Shown here in pieces: positions 16,485 to 25,135 of a stretch of DNA of 64,000 nt. A program made the translations under genes and the position numbers. The stretch covers positions 372,001-436,000 of the forward strand of contig NZ_LXWK01000017.1 of the NCBI RefSeq assembly GCF_001669775.1. The letters are read 5' to 3'. Below the pieces are notes generated by a model. The model saw only the letters and a list, made by a program, of their open reading frames with translations, was not told the DNA's origin and did no database searches. This DNA comes from Rheinheimera sp. SA_1. Lineage in GTDB: Bacteria > Pseudomonadota > Gammaproteobacteria > Enterobacterales > Alteromonadaceae. The first letter of the stretch is position 1; each line of letters begins with the position of its first letter.

Positions 16485-17558
16485 ATGTCCCGTCATCTCG
16501 TGTTTATTTGCCATTATGTTGTAAACCGTTTTGTCGGTAACTCTCGATGGCTCTTCAGTTTAGTGCTACTGGCGTTGTTAAGCAGCAACGTCATGGCGCA
16601 ATCGCCAAGCTATGCCCAGTATTCTGAAAGCGCATGTTTGCTGATTGCCGATCAAGTGAAGCGATTTGAACAGCAACCGCATTTGCCGTCTTATCAGAAT
16701 GCGCTGAAAAACCAGCGCCGGCATTGCCAACAGCCTGTTCCGCAGCAGCCAAAACCGTATTTCGATGAGTCAACTGTGGAGTCACAAAAACCGGTGGCAA
16801 AAGTGCCATCGTCGCCTGCTGTTTTGGCGCCTCCAATTGCCCACATCAATCAAACGGTGCAACCACTGCAAGCTGCGACCAATGGCCTACAGCAACAGCT
16901 GTTGTGGCTATTGCCGATGGTATTTGCAATTTTGGTGCTGCGTTTGGTATTCAGAGGTTATTGGGGGCTGAATCGCAAAGAAATGCTGGGCCGAATGGCC
17001 GAAGTGCGGCTGGCAAAATTACTGGCCAGGCAGCTTCCGGAAGCCTATACCCACTACCACAATTTAGTTTTAAATACTGCCCAAGGTGATCTAACAGAGA
17101 TCGACCATCTGGTGCTCAGTCCTTTTGGTATTTTTGTCATCGAAGTGAAGAATTATCATGGCTGGGTATTTGGCAAAGAGCATCAGGAAAAGTGGGTGTT
17201 GCAACATTATCGCCGCAAGTACCAATTCCAGAATCCAATCAGACAAAACTTCAAGCACACCGAAGCCGTGGCCTTTCTATTAGAGATTGATAGCAAAGCT
17301 GAACCAACCAAAATTTATTCGGTAATTGCTTTTAGCCAATACGCACAATTTAAAACCCCGATGCCAGACCATGTTCTGCATATCGAAGAAGTTCACCGCC
17401 ATATCCGAAAAATAAGCGCTTTAGGGCGCAAGATTTCCGATGAAGCTTTGCTTCTTTGTACCGCAAGGCTCAATCTGGAGGCTGCCAAAGCACCGACACA
17501 AAGAAAGGAGCATAAAATCCAGCAACAAGGCCAACAGGTATTGCGGGAGATTAATTGA
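16485..17558 (+). CDS. Membrane-anchored NERD-domain protein
   Basis: From ATG 16485 (AAAGGA upstream) the product is 357 residues. It has an N-terminal hydrophobic segment ending ALLSSNVMAQ (likely signal peptide, or a first membrane helix), a ~100-residue proline/glutamine-rich stretch, and a second hydrophobic helix (LLWLLPMVFAILVLRLVF). The NERD (nuclease-related) domain runs from about 175 to 290, with GRMAEVRLAKLL, GDLTEIDHLVLSPFGIFVIE and VKNYHGWVFG; the D and E-x-K of a PD-(D/E)XK-like site are present. NERD proteins are presumed nucleases or DNA-processing proteins. Coupling to a Fic gene is unusual and suggests an activity controlled by AMPylation. Confidence 0.85.
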   Translation: MSRHLVFICHYVVNRFVGNSRWLFSLVLLALLSSNVMAQSPSYAQYSESACLLIADQVKRFEQQPHLPSYQNALKNQRRHCQQPVPQQPKPYFDESTVESQKPVAKVPSSPAVLAPPIAHINQTVQPLQAATNGLQQQLLWLLPMVFAILVLRLVFRGYWGLNRKEMLGRMAEVRLAKLLARQLPEAYTHYHNLVLNTAQGDLTEIDHLVLSPFGIFVIEVKNYHGWVFGKEHQEKWVLQHYRRKYQFQNPIRQNFKHTEAVAFLLEIDSKAEPTKIYSVIAFSQYAQFKTPMPDHVLHIEEVHRHIRKISALGRKISDEALLLCTARLNLEAAKAPTQRKEHKIQQQGQQVLREIN

Positions 17559-17652
17559 GAGGGATGAATTGAAGAGATAGCACCTATCTAGGTTATACTC
17601 TTTGACCTGCTCGTGTACGTAAAATCAAATGCGACCTGATAGTTCATAATTA

Positions 17653-18021
17653 TCAGCCATCCCCCTGTGGTGGTCTGATCAAAGACTCTGCAGGAATACC
17701 CAGCCCTTGATGCAGTCGCCAGATCATTTTTAACATCAGTGATCTTTTGTAGTTCAGGATCTCATAGACACGGTTACTTTTGCCAAAAGTCGGCTCAAGA
17801 TCCTTGACAGTTAAACCTTTTCGCTCCATTTCAAACTTTATCGCTTCGACAGGATCCGGTAAATCCAGCTTAAAATGTTTTGCTTCATAAGCTTCAAGCA
17901 ACGTCACCATCACGTCCAGTTTTTCACCGTCTGAGGTATCTGCTTCGGCCATCATTAGACGTTCAATTTCTTGCAGCGCCGCATGGTAGTCGGCATCCGT
18001 TTTAATCGGTTTGATGTCCAT
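17653..18021 (-). CDS. HigA-like antitoxin / XRE-family regulator
   Basis: The 122-residue protein has the HigA layout: an N-terminal helical part (DYHAALQEIERLMMAE) and a C-terminal XRE helix-turn-helix (FEMERKGLTVKDLEPTFGKSNRVYEILNYKRSL). HigA antitoxins neutralise the ribosome-dependent mRNase HigB and repress their own operon. A good AAAGGAG site precedes the ATG. In higBA operons the toxin gene comes first; here only a decayed remnant of higB is found upstream, so this is an orphan antitoxin or free regulator. Confidence 0.85.
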   Translation of the reverse strand: MDIKPIKTDADYHAALQEIERLMMAEADTSDGEKLDVMVTLLEAYEAKHFKLDLPDPVEAIKFEMERKGLTVKDLEPTFGKSNRVYEILNYKRSLMLKMIWRLHQGLGIPAESLIRPPQGDG

Positions 18022-18038
18022 GAATGCTCCTTTGGCAG

Positions 18039-18110
18039 TTAAATTGTTTGTTCATCAAAGTTGTTTTATTAACTGTGCGCTGCAATAAAACAAAAGTATT
18101 GGGTTCGTCA
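18039..18110 (-). pseudogene. Decayed tail of a higB toxin gene
   Basis: Upstream of higA one minus-strand frame reads TQYFCFIAAHS, two stop codons, then NNFDEQTI and stop. The spacing of Y-x-x-F-I-x-x-H and the closing D-x-x-T-I equals the HigB C-terminus (YIRFIGTHAEYDKIDAETI type). I infer a degraded higB 3' end at the expected place; the rest of the toxin is not recognisable. The match is short, so confidence is modest. Confidence 0.35.
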
Positions 18111-18293
18111 GCGTAAAGCCAAAAATGCCTGAACTGAATTGTTAAGTTTGCCGCTGACTTCCACAAACTTGAGCACTGCAACAATCACATCCCATCACAA
18201 AACTCAGCCTAGCGACAAGCTAAAGATAGTAGCTAAACAACATTCAAATACTCTCAGTGATTTAAAACACGCCCAGCAAAAACTACTCAAACC

Positions 18294-19139
18294 TCACTCC
18301 AACTCCTGCCGAACCCTTAAAAACCGCGCAAACCGCGGAAGTCCCTTATTGGTCAAACCGTTGTAGCGAAAGGTGATCACAGTGCCGATTGGCGGCGGAT
18401 GATGCCGCAGCGCGTCGGTTAAACCACTGCCGAGTCCAAAAGTTTTACCCTCGGCGGTTTTCACCACTAAAGCGCCAGTCATGCCCTGGTATTTGCCTTT
18501 GCCAGGTCGGTAGCCGATGACTTGCGCTTCGGTGTCCTGATAACTTTTTAGTTTGAGTAAATCGCTGCTTCTGCCGGTTTTATACAGTGCATCCTGATGA
18601 TGTAGCATCAAGCCTTCAGCGCCTTGTTGTTCGAGTTGGCGCAGTTTTTCCAGCAACTGTGCTTTATCAGCAATTCGAAATTGCGGTATCAGGGTTAAGT
18701 AAGGACTCTTTTGTTGCTTGATAAGGGCTTGCATGGCGCTGATACGCTCGGTAAAAGTACCGGCGGCGTTGGGTAGTTCGAAGATATGATATTGAATTTG
18801 TTGCCATTCGTGGTCGATGGGCTGCAGTTTACTGACAATACTAAAAGTGGCCGCAAACTGATTGCGGCCGCTCCAAAGTTCGCCATCTAACGCTGTTTTT
18901 GGAAAGTTAGTCACAAACCAGGCGGGTGCAGCAATCACCTCGCCGCCACGGCTAATCAGCTGCTTGCCGTCCCAATAGGCCCGCACGCCATCGAGCTTTT
19001 CGCTGACCCAATACTGCTCTACAGCAATCCCGTCCCGGTAGACTTCAGCCAGCAGCAAATCGGGTTTACTGGCTGCTTTCAAGAAAAAGCAGCAGAGCAA
19101 CAGCAGCACACGGCACATCACCAGACAAGACATAAACAC
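18294..19139 (-). CDS. Periplasmic ATP-dependent DNA ligase (LigE type)
   Basis: This minimal 281-residue ligase consists of adenylation and OB domains only, preceded by a hydrophobic signal peptide (LVMCRVLLLLCCFFLKAAS). Nucleotidyltransferase motifs are present: motif I EKLDGVRAYWDG with the adenylated Lys, motif III YHIFELPN, motif IV EGLMLHH and motif V LLKLKSY. Lig E proteins are exported ATP ligases of competent or biofilm-forming proteobacteria and may act on extracellular or incoming DNA. A perfect inverted repeat sits directly 5' of the start codon. Confidence 0.93.
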   Translation of the reverse strand: MFMSCLVMCRVLLLLCCFFLKAASKPDLLLAEVYRDGIAVEQYWVSEKLDGVRAYWDGKQLISRGGEVIAAPAWFVTNFPKTALDGELWSGRNQFAATFSIVSKLQPIDHEWQQIQYHIFELPNAAGTFTERISAMQALIKQQKSPYLTLIPQFRIADKAQLLEKLRQLEQQGAEGLMLHHQDALYKTGRSSDLLKLKSYQDTEAQVIGYRPGKGKYQGMTGALVVKTAEGKTFGLGSGLTDALRHHPPPIGTVITFRYNGLTNKGLPRFARFLRVRQELE

Positions 19140-19142
19140 ACC

Positions 19143-19165
19143 TTGGTTAACTTTTAATTAACCAA
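19143..19165. promoter_or_regulatory. Inverted repeat directly upstream of the DNA ligase
   Basis: TTGGTTAA-N7-TTAACCAA is a perfect 8-bp inverted repeat starting 4 nt upstream of the ligase ATG. It may be an operator or an mRNA hairpin overlapping the ribosome-binding region. Confidence 0.5.
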
Positions 19166-19219
19166 AAGTGTAGTCAATGCGCTGTGTTCGACAAGTCGAT
19201 TATTAACACAGATGCAACA

Positions 19220-22200
19220 CTAAGACTCCGCGGCCAGCGTTGGCGTCGGCTTTTGCTGCCGCCGTTTTTCCAAAAACAGCCGATCCAATGTCAGGAAAAC
19301 CACCGGTGTGGTCAGCAAAGTCAGGATCTGGCTAAAGGCCAAACCGCCGACAATGGCGACACCCAGCGGCACCCGCAGTTCTGAACCGGTGCCAAACCCC
19401 AGCAGCAGCGGCACTGCACCTAAAATGGCCGCCAAGGTCGTCATCATGATCGGCCGAAAGCGCACTAAACAGGCTTGATGGATAGCTTCTTTAGCGCTTA
19501 AGCCTTGTTCACGCTGGGCTTGCAGTGCAAAGTCGACCATCAGAATGCCGTTTTTCTTCACAATGCCAATCAATAAAATGATGCCGATTAACGCCATAAT
19601 CGAAAAATCCAGCCCCCACAGCCACAACAAACCGATAGCGCCAATGGCCGCTGACGGTAGCGTCGACAAGATGGTTAGCGGGTGGACAAAACTCTCGTAC
19701 AACACGCCAAGAATGATATAAACCGCTAATAACGCAGTTAAAATCAACATCGGCTGACTGGCGAGCGATTCTTGAAATGCCTGTGCTGCGCCCTGGAAAT
19801 TACCACTCACTGAGGTTGGCATATTGAGCTCTGCCCTGGCTTGTTGCAGCGCTTGCACCGCATCGCCCAAAGCCACGCCAGATGCCAGGTTAAACGACAA
19901 GTTGGCTGAAGGCTGCATGCCATGGTGCGCAATCACTACCGGGCCACTTTCGGCCGGCAGCACTTTGGCAAAAGATAACAACGGCACCATTTCACCGCTC
20001 AGTGGCGATCGCAGGTAAAAATAATTCAGGCTATCGGCGGTGCCCCGCTGCTCCGGGCTCACTTCCAGGATCACGTTGTATTGATTGGTTTCGGTCTGAT
20101 ATTCGTTAATTTGCCGTTGACCAAAAGCGTCATACAGCGCCTGATCCAAATCTGCCGCGCTAAACCCCAGTCTTGCTGCAGCCTGGCGGTCCAACTCAAG
20201 TCGGATAATATTGGCATCCCATTGCAGGTCATTGGATAAGTCGGTGAACATCGGATTTTGCCGCAATTTAGCGGTTAACTTATCGGTCCAATTGGCCAGC
20301 TCATTGCTATCCAAAGCTTTTAGCACATACAAATACTGCGCCCGTCCTTGGTTTGCGCCCAGATTAATATCCTGCGCCGCCCGTAAAAACACCTGCAAAC
20401 CAGGAATTTCGGCAAACTGTGGTCGCAAGCGGTCAATCACTTCACTGGCCGTTGCACTGCGATCATCCGGATCGCTCAGCACCACCCAAACCCGGCCCGA
20501 GCCGGTGGAATTGTTGCCGCCAACCGCATGGTTAAAGCCGGTGATATCCGGGTCGTTGCGTAAAATTTCTTCCAGTTGTTTATGCTTGGCTACCATATCT
20601 TCATAGGAAATATCCGAAGCGGCCTGGGTCGAACCAATCACAAAACCGGTGTCTTGCAGCGGGAAAAAGCCTTTGGGGATCATCACAAAACTGGCGACAC
20701 TGCCGGCAACCGTCAGCAAAAATAACCCAAGCATAGTGCGCTGATGATCTAAAGCCCAGGTCAGTACCCTGTCATAGCGATGCGCCAGCCGGTCAAAAAA
20801 TCCCGGATGCGCCGGGTCATGGTGCGGCGCTTTGTCCATAAAGAGTGACGCCAGCGTTGGCGCCAGGGTTAAACACACCACCACCGAAATTAAAATGGCT
20901 GCAGCGGCAGTGAGTGAAAACTCCAGGAACAAGCGGCCAATAATACCGCCCATAAACAGCAGCGGAATAAAAGCCGCTATTAAAGACACGCTGATAGAAA
21001 TTACTGTAAAACCAATCTCTTGTGCCCCTCTAAGCGCCGCTTCGGTTTTGCTGTAACCCAGTTCCAGATATCGGTGGATGTTTTCAATCACCACGATGGC
21101 ATCATCCACAATAAAACCCACTGCAATGACAATCGCCACCAAGGTGAGATTATTCAGACTAAAACCAGCAACATACATAAAGGCGCAAGTGGCAATCAGT
21201 GATACCAACAGCACCGCAGTGACGATTAACGTGGCGGACCACTGTTTTAAAAACACCGCCATCACTGCAATCACCAGCACCACGGCGATGGCCAAAGTCA
21301 GCTGAACTTCGGCCAACGAGGCGCGAATAGTGCGGGTGCGGTCGTTAAATACTTCCACTTTGATATCGGCTGGCAGCGCAGCCATCAGTTGCGGCAAGGC
21401 GGCCTGGATGCGATCGGCCGTTGCCACAATATTGGCGCCGGGCTGACGGCGGATAATCAGCGCTACACCTGATTCGCCGTTCGGCCAAATTTGTACAAAA
21501 TCGTTTTCGGCGCCGAGTTTTACTTGCGCCACATCCCGCAAATACACCGGCGAGCCGTTGTCATAACGCACAATCAGCTGGTTATAGTCTTCGACGGTAA
21601 ACATCTGATCATTCACCGATAAAGTAGAAACCCGGCTCGCGCCAAACAAGGCACCTTTGGGTTGATTGACGCTGGCTTTTTGCACCGCAGTGCGAATGTC
21701 GGCCAGCGTCAGGCCAGCCGCCGCCAGCACTTCTGGCTTGGCCTGAATGCGAATGGCCGGTTTTTGCTGGCCACCAATAAACACTTCACCAACACCGTTA
21801 ATTTGGCTCAGTTGCCGCGCCAGCACGGTTTCGGCGAGATCACTGACTTCAGTGCGCGACAGCGTTTCGGAGGTGACACCAATAATTAAAATCGGGCTAT
21901 CGGCCGGATTGGCTTTGCGCCAGGTCGGCAAATTTGGCATATCCGGCAGCCTGCCAGCAGCCTGATTCAGCGCTGCCTGAACTTCTTGCGCTGCGGCATC
22001 AATGTCTTTATCCAGCACAAACTGCAATGTGATGCCGACTGAACCGAGCGCACTGGTCGAGGTCATTTCGGTAATACCCGGCATGGAGCTTAACGCCACT
22101 TCCAGCGGTGTCGCCACAGCAGAGGCCATGGTTTCGGCACTGGCGCCCGGCAGCCGCGCATTCACTTCAATGGTTGGAAAATCGGCTTCAGGCAACGGCG

Positions 22201-22312
22201 CAATCGATAAGCGCGGAAATGCCAGAATCCCCATCAGCACCAGCGCGCAGGTTAGCAGCACAGTGCCGATTGGATGGCTCATGCACCAGACAAAAAGGCC
22301 TCGGCTATTCAT
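19220..22312 (-). CDS. RND efflux pump permease, MdtC/MuxC-like
   Basis: The 1030-residue inner-membrane transporter of the HAE-1 RND family should export drugs or metabolites using the proton gradient. It starts MNSRGLFVWCMSHPIGTVLL and has the usual twelve-helix, two-porter-loop layout. The proton-relay aspartate pair is seen in GFIVDDAIVVIENI (about 397-410) and the relay lysine in GIVKKNGILMVDFAL. Its N-terminus and PTWRKANPADSPIL segment are MdtC-like, but there is only one permease, not an MdtB/MdtC pair. It overlaps the upstream adaptor gene by 4 nt. No outer-membrane channel gene is linked, so a TolC encoded elsewhere is assumed. Confidence 0.94.
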   Translation of the reverse strand: MNSRGLFVWCMSHPIGTVLLTCALVLMGILAFPRLSIAPLPEADFPTIEVNARLPGASAETMASAVATPLEVALSSMPGITEMTSTSALGSVGITLQFVLDKDIDAAAQEVQAALNQAAGRLPDMPNLPTWRKANPADSPILIIGVTSETLSRTEVSDLAETVLARQLSQINGVGEVFIGGQQKPAIRIQAKPEVLAAAGLTLADIRTAVQKASVNQPKGALFGASRVSTLSVNDQMFTVEDYNQLIVRYDNGSPVYLRDVAQVKLGAENDFVQIWPNGESGVALIIRRQPGANIVATADRIQAALPQLMAALPADIKVEVFNDRTRTIRASLAEVQLTLAIAVVLVIAVMAVFLKQWSATLIVTAVLLVSLIATCAFMYVAGFSLNNLTLVAIVIAVGFIVDDAIVVIENIHRYLELGYSKTEAALRGAQEIGFTVISISVSLIAAFIPLLFMGGIIGRLFLEFSLTAAAAILISVVVCLTLAPTLASLFMDKAPHHDPAHPGFFDRLAHRYDRVLTWALDHQRTMLGLFLLTVAGSVASFVMIPKGFFPLQDTGFVIGSTQAASDISYEDMVAKHKQLEEILRNDPDITGFNHAVGGNNSTGSGRVWVVLSDPDDRSATASEVIDRLRPQFAEIPGLQVFLRAAQDINLGANQGRAQYLYVLKALDSNELANWTDKLTAKLRQNPMFTDLSNDLQWDANIIRLELDRQAAARLGFSAADLDQALYDAFGQRQINEYQTETNQYNVILEVSPEQRGTADSLNYFYLRSPLSGEMVPLLSFAKVLPAESGPVVIAHHGMQPSANLSFNLASGVALGDAVQALQQARAELNMPTSVSGNFQGAAQAFQESLASQPMLILTALLAVYIILGVLYESFVHPLTILSTLPSAAIGAIGLLWLWGLDFSIMALIGIILLIGIVKKNGILMVDFALQAQREQGLSAKEAIHQACLVRFRPIMMTTLAAILGAVPLLLGFGTGSELRVPLGVAIVGGLAFSQILTLLTTPVVFLTLDRLFLEKRRQQKPTPTLAAES

Positions 22313-23481
22313 TGCGCAGTCCCTTTTTTGCTAAGTTCAGCGCTGGCTTTAACAATGCCCGTTGCTGCAGGCGTCACTGCAGAAATAGTCGCGCCTGGCC
22401 GCAACCGGCTTTGACCGTCCACCACCACTTGCTGGCCAGCACTGACGCCAGTCACCACGGCTAATGCGCCTTCGCTATGCAGTAATTGGATTGGCTGCAC
22501 CGTCGCTTTACCTTGTTCGACGCGCCAGACAAAGCTACCTTGCGGCCCTTGTTGTACCGCTTTTACCGGTACGGTCAGCGCCTGCTTTAATTGTTCAGTA
22601 TTTACTGCCACCACCACCGATTGCGCCGGCCACAACCGGTGATCGGGATTGGCAAAATCAGCTTTTACCCGAATGGTGCCGCTACCGCTGGCAACTCTGT
22701 TATCCACCACCGTCAGCGTGCCGGTAGCCAAAAGCTCGGCACCATCCTGCAAATATGCTTGTACTACAACGGGTTGCTGTTGCCGGATTTGTTGCATCAG
22801 TAATTGCAGCTGTGGCAAGCGTGCTTGCGGCAACGCCATTTCGACACTGATTGGGTCCAGTTGCACCACTGAGAACAGCCCTTGGGTATCGGAAGGACGC
22901 ACATAGTTACCGGCATCGACATTACGAATGCCGACCTGGCCACTGATCGGTGAGGTGATTTGGGTAAAAGACAACTGTACTTGTTGCGCATGAATGGTGG
23001 CTTGCACCCGGCGTAATTCGGCTTGCAGTTGCTGCACTGTGGCTTGTTGCTGATCTTTTTGCTGCGCTGAAATCGCCTGGCTTTGGCGTAAATCCTGGTA
23101 CCGTTGTAAATCACGTCTGGCACTATCGAGTTGCGCCTGTACTACATCCAGTTCTGCTTTGGCTTGTGCCAGCGCTGCATTGATGGCACGGTCATCAATC
23201 CTTGCCAATAACTGGCCAGCCGCAACCAGCTGACCTTCTTGTACCAGAATTTCCTGCAATAAACCGTCGACCTGCGAGCGGATTTCAACGCTTTGTTGTG
23301 GTTTCACCTGCCCCAGCCCACGCAGCCATAGCGGCACGTCCTGCACTTGCACCTGCGCCAATTGCACCGGGACAGGTGGAGCTGATGATTTTTCCTGTGC
23401 CTGAACCATGCCTGATAACAAACACCAGCCGGTTAATAAGCTTACTGCTACTTTCATCCATTGACTCCATGCGACCGGCAT
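22309..23481 (-). CDS. RND efflux periplasmic adaptor (MFP), MdtA-like
   Basis: This 390-residue membrane-fusion protein links the RND permease to the outer-membrane channel. It has a signal peptide (residues 1-28, ending GMVQAQ), the lipoyl half-motifs (VEIRSQVDGLLQEILVQEGQ and SFTQITSPISGQVGIR) flanking a glutamine-rich coiled-coil hairpin (about 105-165), and a C-terminal beta-barrel/MP domain. No lipobox is evident. The ATGA overlap with the permease start implies translational coupling. Confidence 0.93.
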   Translation of the reverse strand: MPVAWSQWMKVAVSLLTGWCLLSGMVQAQEKSSAPPVPVQLAQVQVQDVPLWLRGLGQVKPQQSVEIRSQVDGLLQEILVQEGQLVAAGQLLARIDDRAINAALAQAKAELDVVQAQLDSARRDLQRYQDLRQSQAISAQQKDQQQATVQQLQAELRRVQATIHAQQVQLSFTQITSPISGQVGIRNVDAGNYVRPSDTQGLFSVVQLDPISVEMALPQARLPQLQLLMQQIRQQQPVVVQAYLQDGAELLATGTLTVVDNRVASGSGTIRVKADFANPDHRLWPAQSVVVAVNTEQLKQALTVPVKAVQQGPQGSFVWRVEQGKATVQPIQLLHSEGALAVVTGVSAGQQVVVDGQSRLRPGATISAVTPAATGIVKASAELSKKGTAQ

Positions 23482-23671
23482 TTTGGCGCCAGTCTATTGT
23501 GCATAATCGTATTTACGGTAATTAATACCGACAGCATTCACTTATTCAAACGCCCCACACCAGAGTCGGGATCAACAGATGCGGTCAATTCCACTATAGC
23601 ATCGACCAACAACCAAATTCAGATGCAGTCGCGCGCTTTTTGAGGCGGGATTTACCCACCAGATGACAAAT

Positions 23672-23697
23672 AAAAAAGGGCAACCGAAGCTGCCCTA
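23672..23697 (-). terminator. Intrinsic terminator after the M16 peptidase pair
   Basis: The minus strand reads AGGGCA-GCTTCGGT-TGCCCT followed by a T-run, including a stable TTCG-like loop. It lies 41 nt after the downstream peptidase stop. The stretch 23482-23671, upstream of the efflux genes, shows nothing else recognisable. Confidence 0.85.
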
Positions 23698-23737
23698 TTG
23701 CTGCATTATTGACCAAACCCGTTTTTTACCAACGCAA

Positions 23738-25135
23738 TTATTTACCAAAGCCTGGGGCTTTAATATCAAGCTGCGTCACTTTGCCATAACTGGCCGCCAG
23801 TGGCGCAATCGCTTCTGCTTTGCCAATCAACACCAACTGCAGTTTGTCTTTTGGAAAATAGCTGTTGATCAGTCTTTTGCTATCAGCCAGCGTCATATTT
23901 TCCACTTTGCTTTGAAAACTGTTGATGTAATCTTCAGTAAAACCATACAGATACATATCAGCCAATAATTCGGCTAATGCAGCGTTGGTTTCAAATTTGG
24001 GTGGGAACTGACCTTTCACATAAGCCTTAGCCGAGTCCAGCGTCGCTTGATCCAAACCCTGCGACCATAACTTCTGGTAAGTTTTTAAGGCTAAATCCAG
24101 CGCCGCTTTGGTGCTGTCGGTTTTGGTAAAACTGCTGATCGCAAACAAACCGGCGGCAGAATACCGATCAAAACCAGAACGCGCGCCGTAAGTAAGACCA
24201 CTGTTAACGCGTAACTCATCATTCAGCCAGGAGGTAAAACGGCCGCCGAGCACGGTGTTAATCACGCTGATCCCAACATAATCCGGGTTGGATTGGGTCA
24301 CGCCAGGGCCACCAATTAAAAACGTCGTTTCAATGGCATCACTTTTATCAACCACCAACACCTGACTTTCGGCAGGCGCTGTTAAAGCAGCCGTTAAATC
24401 CAGCACCGGCAGCTGTTGGGTATTTTTCCAGCTGCCCATCAACTGCTGCAACTGCTTTTTCATCGCCACCGTTTCAAAATCACCAGCGACCACAATGGCA
24501 GTATTGGCCGGTTGATAATACTTTTGATGAAAAGCAGTTAAATCTTTGCGGGCGATCTGCTTCACCGACTCCGGCTCACCATTTTGAGCATAACCATAAG
24601 GGTGTTTGCCAAATACTAAGCGGTGAAAATACTGGTCGATCACCTGACGCGGGCTTTCTTTGGCCTGGGTCAAAGCAGCAATTTCCCGCTGCTGCATTTT
24701 TTTAAATTCGGCGTCATCAAAGGCAGGTTGCGTCAAAAGCGCTTTGACCAGCGGCAACATGGCTGCGCTGTCTTTGGCCATAAAATTCGCTTGCACCATC
24801 GAGCCTTCCAGCGAAGAACCTGTGTTCAGGCTGGCCCCTAAAAAATCAATGGTTTGTTCAATGTCGCTTTTGGTTTTACCACCGGCTCCCAGCATCAACC
24901 CCTGGGCGGTCAGATACGACAAACCCGCTTTCTGATCATAAATAGCACCGGCCTTTACCACCGCATGTACAGTGACTAATGGCACCTCATGTTGCGGTAA
25001 TAAATACAAAGTTAAACCATTGTCCAACGTCACTTTTTCATAAGCAGGTAATTTAAATTCCGCTGCCTGTACGGTGATTGCCAGCACTCCACAACACAAC
25101 AGCGCAGTTCTGGTTACTAAACCAATGAATTTCAT
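23738..25135 (-). CDS. M16 family peptidase homologue without the zinc motif
   Basis: The 465-residue exported protein (signal peptide ending VLAITVQAAE) has the M16 two-domain fold markers, e.g. LDNGLTLYLLPQHEVPLVT and a C-terminal RVNSGLTYGARSGFDRYSAAG. The HxxEH zinc site is replaced by LTAQG after AGLSY, so it should be catalytically silent. Such non-catalytic M16B subunits pair with an active one, like the two subunits of mitochondrial processing peptidase. It overlaps the upstream active gene by 4 nt (ATGA), supporting a heterodimer. Confidence 0.9.
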   Translation of the reverse strand: MKFIGLVTRTALLCCGVLAITVQAAEFKLPAYEKVTLDNGLTLYLLPQHEVPLVTVHAVVKAGAIYDQKAGLSYLTAQGLMLGAGGKTKSDIEQTIDFLGASLNTGSSLEGSMVQANFMAKDSAAMLPLVKALLTQPAFDDAEFKKMQQREIAALTQAKESPRQVIDQYFHRLVFGKHPYGYAQNGEPESVKQIARKDLTAFHQKYYQPANTAIVVAGDFETVAMKKQLQQLMGSWKNTQQLPVLDLTAALTAPAESQVLVVDKSDAIETTFLIGGPGVTQSNPDYVGISVINTVLGGRFTSWLNDELRVNSGLTYGARSGFDRYSAAGLFAISSFTKTDSTKAALDLALKTYQKLWSQGLDQATLDSAKAYVKGQFPPKFETNAALAELLADMYLYGFTEDYINSFQSKVENMTLADSKRLINSYFPKDKLQLVLIGKAEAIAPLAASYGKVTQLDIKAPGFGK

